From NCBI GenBank assembly GCA_963818855.1, contig CAWFUH010000011.1:496001-560000 (forward strand): a stretch of 64,000 nt of DNA, written 5' to 3'. The notes under the pieces were generated by a model. The model did not search any database, had not been told where the DNA came from, and worked only from the letters and a program-made list of their open reading frames with translations. This document shows, one piece after another, positions 27,201 to 35,918 of this stretch. The translations under genes were made by a program, and so were the position numbers. The DNA is from Bog-159 sp963818855 (lineage in GTDB: Bacteria > Acidobacteriota > Terriglobia > Bryobacterales > Bryobacteraceae). Positions within the stretch are counted from its first letter, which is position 1. Every line of letters begins with the position of its first letter.

Positions 27201-27743
27201 CAGTCGAACGATCGGTTTGGCATCGCCCGATCGCTCAATATGATTGGAGATTTGGCTCGAGCGCAGGGCGAGGATGCGGCGGCGCGCCCCCTGTATGAGG
27301 AATCCATCGCAATCTGCAGGCAACTCGGTAATAATTATGCTACCGCCAACATCCTTACGAATTTAGCGGCGGCTGAGTTCGGCGAGGGAAACTACAGCGC
27401 CGCGCACGCACACTTCACGGAAGGTTTGGCGATGCATCGGGAATCAGGAGGCGAAATCGTAGGCGACAAGATATCTATTTCTTACTTACTCGATGGGCTT
27501 GCGGCGCTGGCTGCCCTGCGCGGTGAAACCGTATTGGCGGCAACCGTAGCCGGTGCGGCAGAACACCTGCGAGAATCAATTAACTATAATGTGGAACCTG
27601 CCGAACGGCGCTTCCGCGATGCTTACATGGCTTCTCTGCGCCCAATGCTCTCCGAAGAGGATTTCTCCAAAGCTTATGGACAGGGACGCAAACTGAAGCT
27701 CGAGGATTGTGTCGCGCTGGCCCTGAGAGAGAAGACAATCTAG
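24201..27743 (+). CDS. Winged-helix / Ser-Thr kinase / NB-ARC-type STAND ATPase / TPR fusion regulator
   Basis: An intact 1180-residue protein joining four signalling modules. Residues 10-110: OmpR-type winged helix (FRFGPFEFDVRSGELRKQG ... YIETVARRGYRF). Residues 140-430: eukaryotic-like protein kinase with GRGGMGIVF glycine loop, VALKF (K171), VVHRDIKPSN (near 260) and ILDFGLAK. Residues 490-830: STAND/NB-ARC ATPase with Walker A GVGGTGKTT (about 513-521) and Walker B LLVLDNFEH. Residues 850-1170: TPR-like helical repeats (ARRLYEEGLSDGRSV, AARPLYEESIAICRQL). Each module is known, and kinase-wHTH or STAND-wHTH pairs occur, but all in one chain is notable. ATG 24201 is chosen because homology starts there. 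No membrane helix. Confidence 0.88.
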   Translation: MADLPRAGVRLFRFGPFEFDVRSGELRKQGIRLRLREQPVRILLLLLEHPGELVGRTEIRDKLWPNETIVEFDPAINNSVRRLRDALGESAEKPRYIETVARRGYRFLGEVKAVDPSAFKPSASESPEIDADDLEGKTVSHYLVLDKLGRGGMGIVFRAKDLTLKRNVALKFLPGEYSKHAQPLERFQQEARAAAALNHPNICTIYEIGEHQSRPFIALELLEGQTLKDVLAEGPLELEALLGLAVQIAGGLAAAHRRGVVHRDIKPSNLFVTRHRQIKILDFGLAKLLSGHSLDTVHQTAAEEVVAMAAAQPRVPSALTGTPAYMSPEQIRGEEVDARSDIFSLGVVLYEMADGMRPFGGGSSAETMDAILKDDPPALPPSVPAALDRLVRRCLEKAPDGRFQSAADLASALVSLSAKDKHERYQSINDLLVDLRRLKRPELEAEVGRRETPAENTSTQAGAPRAPGGVSARCPPPNNLSVQHVSLVGREREMEQICDLLRRDGTRLLTLTGVGGTGKTTLAQAVARQLRDEFSDGVFFIELAALKQAELVASTIAQPLGVKAPDGKPSIEALKDYSRGRNMLLVLDNFEHLTTAASLVTELLAAAPRLKMVVTSRAPLHLSLEREYLVPPLATPETSAQFSTEDLMRNEAVRLFVERARGVKANFALTDENAHCVAEICVRVDGLPLAIELAAARVRVLSPRAILSRLDRRLKLLTGGPLDLPTRQQTISGAMEWSYELLSAGEKQLFRRLAVFAGGFTLEAAEGVVVGQPAAVAKHVTAELMIDALEGITSLVDKSLLVPKPQTHGEVRFRMLEVVREYALDRLEASGDAEQMRRHHAAYFLGIAEEAEPHLHGPQPANWLRRLEEEHGNIRAALRWSLAYDAEMAARLGAAIRYFWVFQGHLAEGLAVSQEILMLCDRAPTTVRWKLLSMAGNLARYQGDYQTARRLYEEGLSDGRSVHDLRQVSLSCRGLGGLAFEQGDYPTARGFAAEALSVARQSNDRFGIARSLNMIGDLARAQGEDAAARPLYEESIAICRQLGNNYATANILTNLAAAEFGEGNYSAAHAHFTEGLAMHRESGGEIVGDKISISYLLDGLAALAALRGETVLAATVAGAAEHLRESINYNVEPAERRFRDAYMASLRPMLSEEDFSKAYGQGRKLKLEDCVALALREKTI

Positions 27744-28063
27744 CGGTCTGCCGTCATACGGATTGAACATAGTTTCAGCTCGAACTGTCCCACCTGACTT
27801 ATGCGCAGAGCTGCGCTGAGAAGCAGACTCAGCACTTGACCTGACTGCGCAGCCAACGCGATCTTTTGTTTTCTCTTCAGCGCCTTGTGTGCTTGAACCG
27901 ATCTCCTCCACTTGTAAGTTGTTGTTTCAGAGCGGCCGCGTGTGCATAGAATTTTATGCACGCCCTTCAACAGCGGAGGGCCAAAGCGATCACCGACGCA
28001 AAACCATCGCGTACTGTCAAAATACTCGTCGGACCGAGAGCGACCCACCTTCCGGCACGGGGT
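27744..28063. other. Intergenic 320 bases, left flank of the transposase pseudogene
   Basis: Nothing with good coding character. A possible left end of the IS element should lie here, but I could not identify terminal inverted repeats or a target duplication by eye. Confidence 0.4.
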
Positions 28064-29208
28064 ATGATGAACGTTCTCATGAGTAATCGATTGCATTGGA
28101 GGCGCCTGCTGGCCTTCGTCACGGGATTGGTCAATCAGGAATTGCTGCTGCGCAATGAATACCTGCTGGCCGAGAACCGCATCCTTCGCGCCCATCTGCC
28201 TGCCCGGCTACGCCTGACGGATCCGGAGCGGCGCAATTTGGCTGAGATCACCAAACGGGTGGGACGCAAGACCATGAAGGACATCGCTCAGTTGGCCCAG
28301 CCGGATACCATCCTGGGTTGGTTTCAACGACTCATGGCCGCCAAGTTCGATGTCTCGGCGAAGCGGACGTCTCCCGGCTCGCCAGCGGCCGTAGGCGGAG
28401 GTGGAAGAGCGGGTAGTGCGCTTCGCGCGGGAGAACCGCGGCTGGGGGTACGATCGCATCGTGGGCGCGTCGGCCAATCTGGGCCACCAGGTGTCCGATC
28501 AAACGGTGGGCAACATTTTGCGCCGACCCAACATCGCTCCGGCGCCGGAGCGAACACCACGACCACCTGGAAGGAGTTCCTCCGATCCCATGTGGAGGTA
28601 CTGGCGCCGATTTCTTCATGGTGGAGGTGTTGACGTGGCGCGGTCTGGTGACCTATTGCGTCTTGTTCTTCATCGAGATCGGAAGTTGCCGGCTGTTGGG
28701 CGGGATCACGCATCATCCGGACTCGGCATCGATGCAGCTGGCGCAAGACGCAACGATGCAAGAGACCGGCTATCTGAACGGCTGCCGGTAACTGTTACAC
28801 GATCGGGACCAGAAGTTCTGTGGGGAGTTCGTGACGACGCTGGCGGCGAGCGGAGTAGAGTGCGTAGTGCTACCGGCGCGCGGCCCGAATTTGAACGCCC
28901 ACGCGGAGCGCTGGGTGCGGTCAATCAAAGCAGAATATCTGTCGAAGCTGATCCTCTTCGGCGAGACCTCGTTGCGGCGTGCGGTGTCGGAATTCCTGAC
29001 CCATTATCATCAGGAACGCCACCATCAAGGGAAAGCGAACCTGATTTTGTTCCTGGCGTCCCCGCCGAGTGAGAAGGGAGCCCGGGGTACGGTTAACTGC
29101 CGCGAGCGGCTACGCGACCTATTGAAGTACTACCATCGCGAGGCGGCATTGGCGGCGGGTGCTGTTGCCGCTGGGAGTGATGGCGGGCCGCTGCGTGGGG
29201 TCGGATAG
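28064..29208 (+). pseudogene. IS transposase (integrase-core DDE), multiply frameshifted
   Basis: The pieces in order are RLLAFVTGLVNQELLLRNEY, LRLTDPERRNLAEITKRVGR, QPDTILGWFQRLMAAKFD, VVRFARENRGWGYDRIVG, NLGHQVSDQTVGNILRR, TWKEFLRSHVEVLA, LLHDRDQKFCGEF, GPNLNAHAERWVRSIKAEYL and FLTHYHQERHHQGKANL. They match a common bacterial integrase-core transposase of about 370 residues with the DDE acid in the HDRD region. At least three frame changes and one in-frame TAA (28791-28800 region) separate them, so it is dead unless they are sequencing errors. Confidence 0.8.
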
Positions 29209-29284
29209 GCCTGGCTGTCGTTGTCAGAGGATGGCGCCTCCAGAGTGCGGCAGGGCGTGGGTAGAGACCTATCCTTGGCTGGCC
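29086..29284 (+). mobile_element. IS right end, inverted partner of 22636-22939
   Basis: Shares GGTACGGTTAACTGCCGCGA, TACTACCATCGCGAGGCGGC, GTGCTGTTGCCGCTGGG and GAGACCTATCCTTGGCTGGC with the other copy in inverted orientation. Compared with that copy about 100 bases after GAGGCGGCAT are missing. Homology ends at 29284, which may mark the element boundary. The next 240 bases to 29526 hold nothing I recognise. Confidence 0.7.
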
Positions 29285-29526
29285 CTATTATGCTATCTGG
29301 TTTTCACTGACAATGTAGTGAGCCGCATGGAGGGCCGCCCGCATGCGGAGCCGTGGTTGCGCTCAGGAGAGTGGCAGCTGATCGGCGTCAGTCTGGGACT
29401 GGTCATCTGACCGCATGGCTGGTGTGTGCTATCAGGCCCATATTTTGACCATACGGGCTCAATGGAACATGGAATGTGCCAGCAATCAGTGTCTTCGCGA
29501 CTTGATTCTAACACTGGTGTACTGCG

Positions 29527-30450
29527 TCACTCAAGTGCCGATGTCAATCGACGGGGGACGCCGCACGTTAAGCACATGAACTCCAGGAATGTGGCAGCAT
29601 GCCGATCCAGGTTTCCAAGGGTTGCCCCGCCGAGTAGCGGCGAACACATTTCGTATGCAACTGTGCCACTGAACCCTGCGTTTTCCAATGCGCGGAAGAA
29701 AGCTGGGTAATCGATGAAGCCCTGATCCATCGGAACCGCCTGCGCTCGCCAAGGCAGTGTTTCGTAGCTCACAAGCGCAGGATTGTAGCGGTGGCGTGGG
29801 CGCTTGTTATAGTTGGCCACCGTAGTATGAACGGAAAGCGGAGCAATCTGTCGCGCTGCCTCGGCGATATCTTCGCCCTGCAACGCCGGCGCCCAAGCAT
29901 CGAACATGGCGCGGCAATTCGGGCGGTCGACTTCGACGATGAGGTCGCCCAAACTGGCAAAATCCACCGCGATATCGTGGTGATTCTGCACGCCGATCGT
30001 TACATCGAATTCGGCGGCGCGATCGGCGGCTTCGCGCAACGCGGCAATCACCAAATCCCATTGGCGCTGAAAGCTCACGCTATTGTCTTCATATCCGGTG
30101 AAAATGCGGACTAAGCCGGATCCGAGATCGTGCGCGGCTCGCGCCAGTTCCACAATATGTGCAACCTGGAACTCATGTTGCGGAATATCGGAGTGCGCTA
30201 GATCCGCAGTCAGGTTGGTATACCCAGCCACGCAAACTTTGCGCAGCCCGCGCTTCTCGATCCTTTCACGAAGCCGTCGGCGGCCGTCGGTATTGTAATC
30301 GAGCATTGACAAATGAGGCCGCTTGGCCATCAACATGACGCCATCGAAACCAAGATCGGCTGCGTGGTCGATAAAAGCCTCAAGGGTGAGAAGCGGCTGT
30401 CCCCAAGAACCTGAATAGCTTACGGAGTGAAGCAACAGCCCGTTGATCAT
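29527..30450 (-). CDS. Sugar phosphate isomerase/epimerase family TIM-barrel protein
   Basis: A 307-residue xylose-isomerase-like barrel (AP endonuclease 2 superfamily). Visible elements: the first strand GLLLHSVSYSG, the metal-ligand segment TIGVQNHHDIAVDF (H in NHH), VDRPNCRAMFDAWAP, and near the end GTVAYEM with the last glutamate ligand. Proteins of this family isomerise or epimerise sugars or inositols with a divalent metal; the substrate is unknown. The frame is intact and transcription stands alone. Confidence 0.8.
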   Translation of the reverse strand: MINGLLLHSVSYSGSWGQPLLTLEAFIDHAADLGFDGVMLMAKRPHLSMLDYNTDGRRRLRERIEKRGLRKVCVAGYTNLTADLAHSDIPQHEFQVAHIVELARAAHDLGSGLVRIFTGYEDNSVSFQRQWDLVIAALREAADRAAEFDVTIGVQNHHDIAVDFASLGDLIVEVDRPNCRAMFDAWAPALQGEDIAEAARQIAPLSVHTTVANYNKRPRHRYNPALVSYETLPWRAQAVPMDQGFIDYPAFFRALENAGFSGTVAYEMCSPLLGGATLGNLDRHAATFLEFMCLTCGVPRRLTSALE

Positions 30451-31474
30451 GGGAGGTCCTTCCAGAATAACAGCCAGCGCGAGGGCCGGCTGGACTCCTG
30501 CATGATCTTTCCGACGATCGGGCCACGAAGCCAGTTTGGCGGCTATCCAAACTCGCCGGGTATAGGATCAGCGGTCCTCCGGATGTCGGCTATGACGATT
30601 TCGCGCCTTTGCTTTGGGCTCTCTTACTGTAAGCCGTGCACCTCACGCCACAGCCCGCCGCTACAGCAGCGGCACGAGCTTCGCGTAGCCTGATGCCGGC
30701 TTCTGGCCGGTTCCGGCGCCAGTCGGCCCGTTGCCTGCCGCCGAAGCGAGGGCCACGCCTGGCGCTGGGAGGCGCGCGAGCGATTAGGCCGCGGCGAGAT
30801 GTCAGCCCGCGCCGACAAATGGGGCCTATCTGCGATGCGCCGCTCGACTATCCTGCCACTGACGGGATACACCGTGACAGCCGCCGTCACGCGAAGACCT
30901 CCCCCGGAGTGACCCATCGAAAAGTAGCGTTCAGGATCACTCGATCGACGCAATCATAACCACCGTCCAGAAACACACTGTAAAGAGCGCTCAATTGGTC
31001 GGGCATGGGGACTCCTAATTGCAGTCGCTTTCGGACCAAGATCTGAAGAAAGTGTCAAGTTTTCAAGAACGGCAACACTCCAGCTCCGGCCGCGGACTCC
31101 CAGATTTCGCGGAAGGTTGCTATGACTGTCGAATCGGTGGTTTCAAGTGCCTGCTACAAGAGCCGTAAAGGGATGCTTCCGGTCATTTGGCCGGATCACT
31201 CAAAGGGAGACTCTCCCATGTTCTGCACGCTGCACGCTACTGGCGTCATCGAGATTGACGTCGGTCTCCGATTCACAGTGTATGTATTTCAATGATAGCC
31301 AATCAAAACCTGGCCGGGGCTACACTGGCTTGTCGGTTTGACGTCGAAGACGCTAGACGACGGCCTGACAACGCTATGCCCTGCCGGAGGAGGTGCCAAG
31401 AAGCCGTAGCTGGGCGAAGCGGCCCAGGCCGATATGGTTCGACTGCAGCGGTCCCTGCGCAAGTGAAATAGAGC
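30451..31474. other. About 1 kb without an intact gene
   Basis: Apart from the short fragment at 30887-31006 I see no convincing coding sequence. Reading frames here are short and lack homology. The region looks like decayed sequence between the isomerase and the GH2 chimera. Confidence 0.55.
30887..31006 (-). pseudogene. N-terminal fragment of a conserved hypothetical family
   Basis: ATG 31006 begins MPDQLSALYSVFLDGGYDCV and continues DRVILNATFRW; a second frame then gives YFSMGHSGGGLR. This recalls a family that starts 'M-x-x-Q-L-x-x-L-Y-x-x-L-L-x-G-x-Y-D-C-V-D-R-I-V-L-N-A-Y-F' and continues for hundreds of residues. Only this start is present. The resemblance is from memory and short, so it is tentative. 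Confidence 0.4.
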
Positions 31475-32155
31475 TCAGCCACTGCGAACTTCGGAATCGA
31501 TGCGGCCGACGAACAGATAAAGCCCAAGGCAGACCGAAAACAGGATTCCGGAGATGATGGCACCGGGAACGGCCACCTCGCGATGGCCGGCCAAGTAGCA
31601 GTCTGTATTGACCGTAGGCACACCGTCGCGGTGCCGCTTGTTATCCACCTTGACCACCACGAAGTTATCTTTGGGCGTGATCTTCCCGGTGACTTCGAAC
31701 GCAAACGGAGTGAACCCTCCCGTGTGTGCCCCCAGCTTCTCGCCATTCAGATAGACGATAGCTTCGTAGTTTGCCGCACCGAAATAAAGAATCAGCCGGG
31801 TGCCGGGCCGCACCTGGTATTCGAAGGAACGCTTGTACCAGATCGTTCCCTCGTAGAAGAATAAATTTTCGCGCTGTGAATTCCAGTCGCCCGGAACATC
31901 CAGCGTCGCGGAAGAATCGAAGTCGTATTCGATCAGTTCGCTCTTGTCCTTGGGTTTGGCGTTGCGGAAGTAGCCGTCGCGCGAGGGCTGCAGGCGATAA
32001 TCGTAGTATCCGTTTTCATAAGGGTCCACGATCGCGCGCCACTTCCCGTCGAGGCTTAAGGTATGCCGCGCACCGGGATTCATGATCGCAGTTGCCATCG
32101 CACCCTGAAGTTGCATGCTGATTACAAGTGCTGTCAAAGCTAGATAAACTCTCAC
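31475..32155 (-). pseudogene. Chimera: GH2 sugar-binding domain fused to a transporter-like C-terminus
   Basis: GTG 32155 overlaps the stop of the upstream glycosidase gene. Residues 1-22 form a signal peptide. Residues 30-180 are the jelly-roll sugar-binding domain of GH2 enzymes (SLDGKWRAIVDPYENGYYDY, VPGDWNSQ, FYEGTIWYKRSFEY, EAIVYLNGEKLGAHTGGFTP). At the point where GH2 enzymes continue 'VPTVNTDWWNYGG', this reads VPTVNTDCYLAGHREVAVPG and then a membrane helix GAIISGILFSVCLGLYLFVG, like a transporter C-terminus. The catalytic GH2 domain is absent. Most likely a deletion joined two former genes. Confidence 0.6.
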
Positions 32156-34200
32156 AGATCCACCGCCACGATTTCATGCAGTCCGATGGGCGGAGTGGTG
32201 GTCTCGATCCACGCTCCGCTTTGCCGCCATTGCGGTTTACTTTCACTTACTAGAAAGTGGACGTCGCGCGCCTGCGCTCCGTCCGGTAGCTGTAAGCGAA
32301 CCTTCTGCCGCCCCACCGGCAGAATCTCGCGGAACGGACCCTTGAGCATCATCGGATTCGAAAGATTCACCAGGTGCGCCGTTACCGATGACGACTGCTT
32401 CCACAACGCCACATCGATGATGCCCGGCCCTTCGACCTGCAAAGGCTGTTCTTCATGCGCGCCCCAGCGAACGGCATTGGCCAGAACGATTCCGTGATCC
32501 GGGCTCATTACTTCCCAAAACGTCCGGTCAATATCCCACGGAAAATAGACCACCCGTCCGGCGCCGGCGGTTCTCACAATGACGCCCGGGATGTCTGTCT
32601 GAGTGTCGCGTGGGTAGACCTCCTCCATCGGAAGATCGGGATACGAAGGCACCGTCATGAGCGGCGCACGCAACCCGGGCGGAGTGCGAATCTCGACCCG
32701 CATGACTCCGTGGATGATGCGGCCCGCGTCCTCGAGACCCGCGACCAGCGGATGAGAGCGGTCTTCGATAGTCAAGTACGCGTTCTGCTGGCGTTGAATC
32801 ACGTTGCCGGCGAATGACACGCCGAAAAGATCGGCTAAGCCGAAATCGTCCCGGCGGCGGCCGCGCTCGTCATAGAGCGACGTCTCGTGAGTGGCCACCA
32901 GCCCGCCACCGTTCGCGACAAACGCCCGCAGCTGCGCGCACTCGGTGCCGGATAAGTTAGTCACGTTCGGTAGCGCTAAAACTTTGAACTTCTCGAAACG
33001 CGCGCTGCCGGATTCTCCGTCGAGCGAAACCATCTCGAACGGGATACGCGCTTCCACCAACGCGTGGTAGAACCCGGACTCGTGGTCGGCTGCCGCGCGC
33101 GGCGGCGAAACCAACCCCACGCGCGCCAGAGGACGTTCGTTTCGCAGATAGCGTTCGTTCTTCCAGTGCCAGACGAACAGATCCTCAACAGGCTTGAACC
33201 AGCGGTGGTCCAGCGGCTTGGCGTTGAACTTAATCACCCAGGGGCGGAAGCCCTGCGCGATGCCATCCACTGCCCACATCCGAATCTCGTTGGAGTTTTG
33301 GACGGAGTCTTTCCATCGGTAAGCATCTTCCAGTCCCACGCTGAACAAGCCTACAATCGGCTTCAATCCGAAGCTCGCACGGGCCTGCTTGGCGAACCTG
33401 CCATTCTGCCAGGCCGGTGTGTTGCCGGCGCGGCCCTGCCGGTCCGCGAACAGGATGGGGACTGGGGCGCGATCGCGGATCTGATCGAATCCGTTGGGAA
33501 AAAACGCGGCATGCGGATTCTGTTTTTTGATCTCCGCGTCCCACAGCTGGTACAGTTCGAACAAGCGATCCTTTTGCCATTCCGCATACGAGCCGCCCGC
33601 GCGCTTTAAATTCTCGAGGCAGTGCCGGCAATAGCATCTACCCGACCCGCTCCAGCGATTGGCGAAAATACCATCAACCTGGTATAGAGTCACTATCTCC
33701 CGGATCACCTGGGGCATGAACTCGAAATTGTAGGGGCCGAGCGCGCAGGTGACCCACAAAGCCGGCATCGCCCAATGCCGGCGCGGCTGGCCGTTGGCGT
33801 CGACCGCGATCCAGTCGGGATGCGCGTCGTAGACATCCTGATGCGCGGCGTGAGGGTCCACGCGCGCAATCACGTGCATGCCGAGTTTGCGGCAGCCGGC
33901 CAGCATCTCGCCAAACGGATCGCCATTGCCGAGGAACTTGCTGCGATAGTGCAGCGGAACCTTGGTCGGATAGAAGGCCACGCATCCGCCGGCGCTGAGG
34001 CAGGCCGCATCGGCGTGGATGCGCTTAAAGTAGTCCAGCCAGAAGCCGGGATCGTAATGGCCGGGGTCGTCTTCGACGAAGGCCAATTGCGCCCACCGCA
34101 TGGGACCGCCGTACCACTCTTCGCCACCGGTCTGCTGGGCGAAAGCTTCCGCTGCCAGGACGCCAGTCGCCATCATCCATTCGCGCCGGCTCATTTCCAT
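32152..34200 (-). CDS. Tat-type secreted glycoside hydrolase-like protein with beta-galactosidase trimerisation domain
   Basis: ATG 34200 (or 34194) gives MSRREWMMATGVLAAEAFAQ, a twin-arginine-like signal. The catalytic part is a TIM barrel (MRWAQLAFVEDDPGHYDPGF, FFPNGFD, YQVDGIFANRWSGSG) with a cysteine pair CYCRHC in the middle. The C-terminal half (VLALPNVTNLSGTECAQLRA, FVANGGGLVATHETS, HLVNLSNPMML) matches the Rossmann-like trimerisation domain of GH42-type beta-galactosidases. The reading frame remains open upstream into the membrane-protein gene, but that extension is spurious. About 682 residues. Likely acts on plant or microbial polysaccharide fragments; substrate unknown. Confidence 0.75.
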   Translation of the reverse strand: MEMSRREWMMATGVLAAEAFAQQTGGEEWYGGPMRWAQLAFVEDDPGHYDPGFWLDYFKRIHADAACLSAGGCVAFYPTKVPLHYRSKFLGNGDPFGEMLAGCRKLGMHVIARVDPHAAHQDVYDAHPDWIAVDANGQPRRHWAMPALWVTCALGPYNFEFMPQVIREIVTLYQVDGIFANRWSGSGRCYCRHCLENLKRAGGSYAEWQKDRLFELYQLWDAEIKKQNPHAAFFPNGFDQIRDRAPVPILFADRQGRAGNTPAWQNGRFAKQARASFGLKPIVGLFSVGLEDAYRWKDSVQNSNEIRMWAVDGIAQGFRPWVIKFNAKPLDHRWFKPVEDLFVWHWKNERYLRNERPLARVGLVSPPRAAADHESGFYHALVEARIPFEMVSLDGESGSARFEKFKVLALPNVTNLSGTECAQLRAFVANGGGLVATHETSLYDERGRRRDDFGLADLFGVSFAGNVIQRQQNAYLTIEDRSHPLVAGLEDAGRIIHGVMRVEIRTPPGLRAPLMTVPSYPDLPMEEVYPRDTQTDIPGVIVRTAGAGRVVYFPWDIDRTFWEVMSPDHGIVLANAVRWGAHEEQPLQVEGPGIIDVALWKQSSSVTAHLVNLSNPMMLKGPFREILPVGRQKVRLQLPDGAQARDVHFLVSESKPQWRQSGAWIETTTPPIGLHEIVAVDL

Positions 34201-34214
34201 AAGGCTACCTGCGA

Positions 34215-34974
34215 CTATTGTACGGGTATATCCAGAAGGGCCGTCCAATACTGGATCGATTGCAGCGCGAAACCAACGAGAATCAAGCCGACCCCGACCA
34301 CGCCCATACGCTTCTCCGGGATATGATCCGCTGCCCACTCGATCACCGGAGTGAAAGGGCCGGAAACCGCCGTCACCAAGCCGATGGTGAGGCCGAAGCG
34401 CAATCCAAACGAGAGGGCCCGGCCCGGTTGATGGGCGAGTTTCACGCACAGAAAGGCAGCCGCGAGGCCGTAGCCGACCGCGCGATTGATGGCGGCGAGA
34501 ACGTGGCGTCGCGTAAACCGCGGGCGCCGCGCGGACGAGTACTCGAGCGTCGGCCGGATGCCGATGCGGTAGGCCGCGATCTGCGCTACGGCACTGGTGG
34601 CGCCGAACACAATGCCGTAAAGGGGTCCGAAATACCAAGCCGCGCCGATGCCGTGGCCGATGCCGCGGACGGTAGCTGGCGGCGGCATCGTACCAGAATC
34701 CGGGTTTCTGAGTGCCGCGGGACGCCAGCGAATACTCCCAACCCAGCGTAAGGCCATGGGTCACGCCGCAGGCAATACCAAAGACCGGTCCCAGCGGAAT
34801 GCCGTAGCCAACCGCGAAAATTAGGCCATAGGTGACACCCCGTGTGAGCGCCCGCAGCGGTCCGTGCTCGCCGCCCAACAAATCGTAGGCCAGGTACAGA
34901 GCGCCCAGGACATCGAGGGAACTGCCGGCAATGCTGATGATCGCGAGCGTGTGGTGGTCCAGGGTGAGGATCAT
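34215..34974 (-). CDS. Polytopic membrane protein, frameshifted near 34675-34692
   Basis: ATG 34974 overlaps the stop of the MBL gene (ATGA). The first frame gives HTLAIISIAGSSLDVLGALY, GLIFAVGYGIPLGPVFGIAC and GWEYSLASRGTQKPGFWYD; the second, after a one-base shift, gives GIGAAWYFGPLYGIVFGATS, VGYGLAAAFLCVKL and GVVGVGLILVGFALQS. Together about 250 residues with six or seven helices and glycine-rich turns. No family recognised. Operon with the hydrolases suggests a related membrane role only by position. Confidence 0.6.
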
Positions 34975-35918
34975 GTGAGTAACACGGACTGGCCGTTGTC
35001 CAAAATACGGAACGAGCCTGGTGTGGCCAGCGCTTCCAAGCGGCGGCGGGGTGTGTCGATGCCCTCGTCCGCGAGTTGAAACGTTCCGTGATGAATCGGA
35101 ATGCTGGTGGCCGCGCCGAGGATGCGATGCGCTTCGACGGCCTCGTCGGGATTCATGTGCACGGGGGACATGAACCAGCGGGGCTCATACGCGCCGATGG
35201 GCAGCAGCGCGAGCCGGGGCGGACCAAAGCGTTCGCGGATCCACGCGAAATGCGGGCCGAAGCCGGTATCGGCGGCGAAGTAGACCATGCCAAAAGTGGA
35301 TTCGATGACGTAGCTGCACCAGAGCGTCCTATCGCGGTCGAAGGGACTGCGCCCGGAGAAATGGAAGGCGGGCACGGCGTGGATAGTGGCACCCGCTACG
35401 GCCACGGAATCGCCCCAGTCAAGCTCATCGACCGGGGCGATGCCCTGGGATTTCAGGAAGGCGGCCACGCCCAGCGGCGCAACAAACCTTGTACCGCCGC
35501 GGCCTGCGAGTTGGCGGAGCGTGGGGAGATCGAGGTGGTCGTAGTGATTGTGGCTGAGCAGGACCGTGTGGATGGGCGGGAGTTGGTCGAGTTCCACTCC
35601 GGGCAAGCGGTGCCGCCGGGGTCCGATGAACGAAAGGGGACTGCAGCGGGCGGACCAGATGGGGTCCGTCAGGATATTCGCGCCTGGCTGTTGCAGCAGG
35701 ACGGTGGAGTGGTTGATGAAAGTGGCGAGGAGCGCGGGAGAGTCGACCGACGGCGGCGGCACGGAGGTCTGGACGGGCACCATGTCGGGCGATGTTTCAC
35801 GCCGGCTGGTGAACAGCCATTTAATTACGCTGCCGACGCCGCGTGGGCCGGGAGCATCCGGGTTAAAGAAACGATGGCCGTCGTGATGCGGAGGAAAGGC
35901 TTCACGACTTACCCACAT
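34971..35918 (-). CDS. NAPE-PLD-like MBL-fold hydrolase
   Basis: A 315-residue metallo-beta-lactamase-fold protein of the N-acylphosphatidylethanolamine phospholipase D/UlaG-like group. It has the N-terminal FFNPDAPGPRG start of this group, FINHSTVLLQQPGANILTDP, the metal motif LLSHNHYDHLD, then PAFHFSGRSPFDR and FAADTGFGPHF with later ligands, and PIHHGTF near the end. Such enzymes may cleave phospholipid-type phosphodiesters; the natural substrate in bacteria is not settled. The ATG overlaps the 3' end of the S9 peptidase gene by 17 bases, so it belongs to the same transcript. Confidence 0.85.
   Translation of the reverse strand: MWVSREAFPPHHDGHRFFNPDAPGPRGVGSVIKWLFTSRRETSPDMVPVQTSVPPPSVDSPALLATFINHSTVLLQQPGANILTDPIWSARCSPLSFIGPRRHRLPGVELDQLPPIHTVLLSHNHYDHLDLPTLRQLAGRGGTRFVAPLGVAAFLKSQGIAPVDELDWGDSVAVAGATIHAVPAFHFSGRSPFDRDRTLWCSYVIESTFGMVYFAADTGFGPHFAWIRERFGPPRLALLPIGAYEPRWFMSPVHMNPDEAVEAHRILGAATSIPIHHGTFQLADEGIDTPRRRLEALATPGSFRILDNGQSVLLT

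Noticed and set aside
32152..34974. Single 940-codon reading frame joining membrane protein and glycosidase
   Set aside because: The middle 160 residues are Arg/His-rich shadow of the membrane protein's second frame; the glycosidase has its own Tat-like start at 34200.
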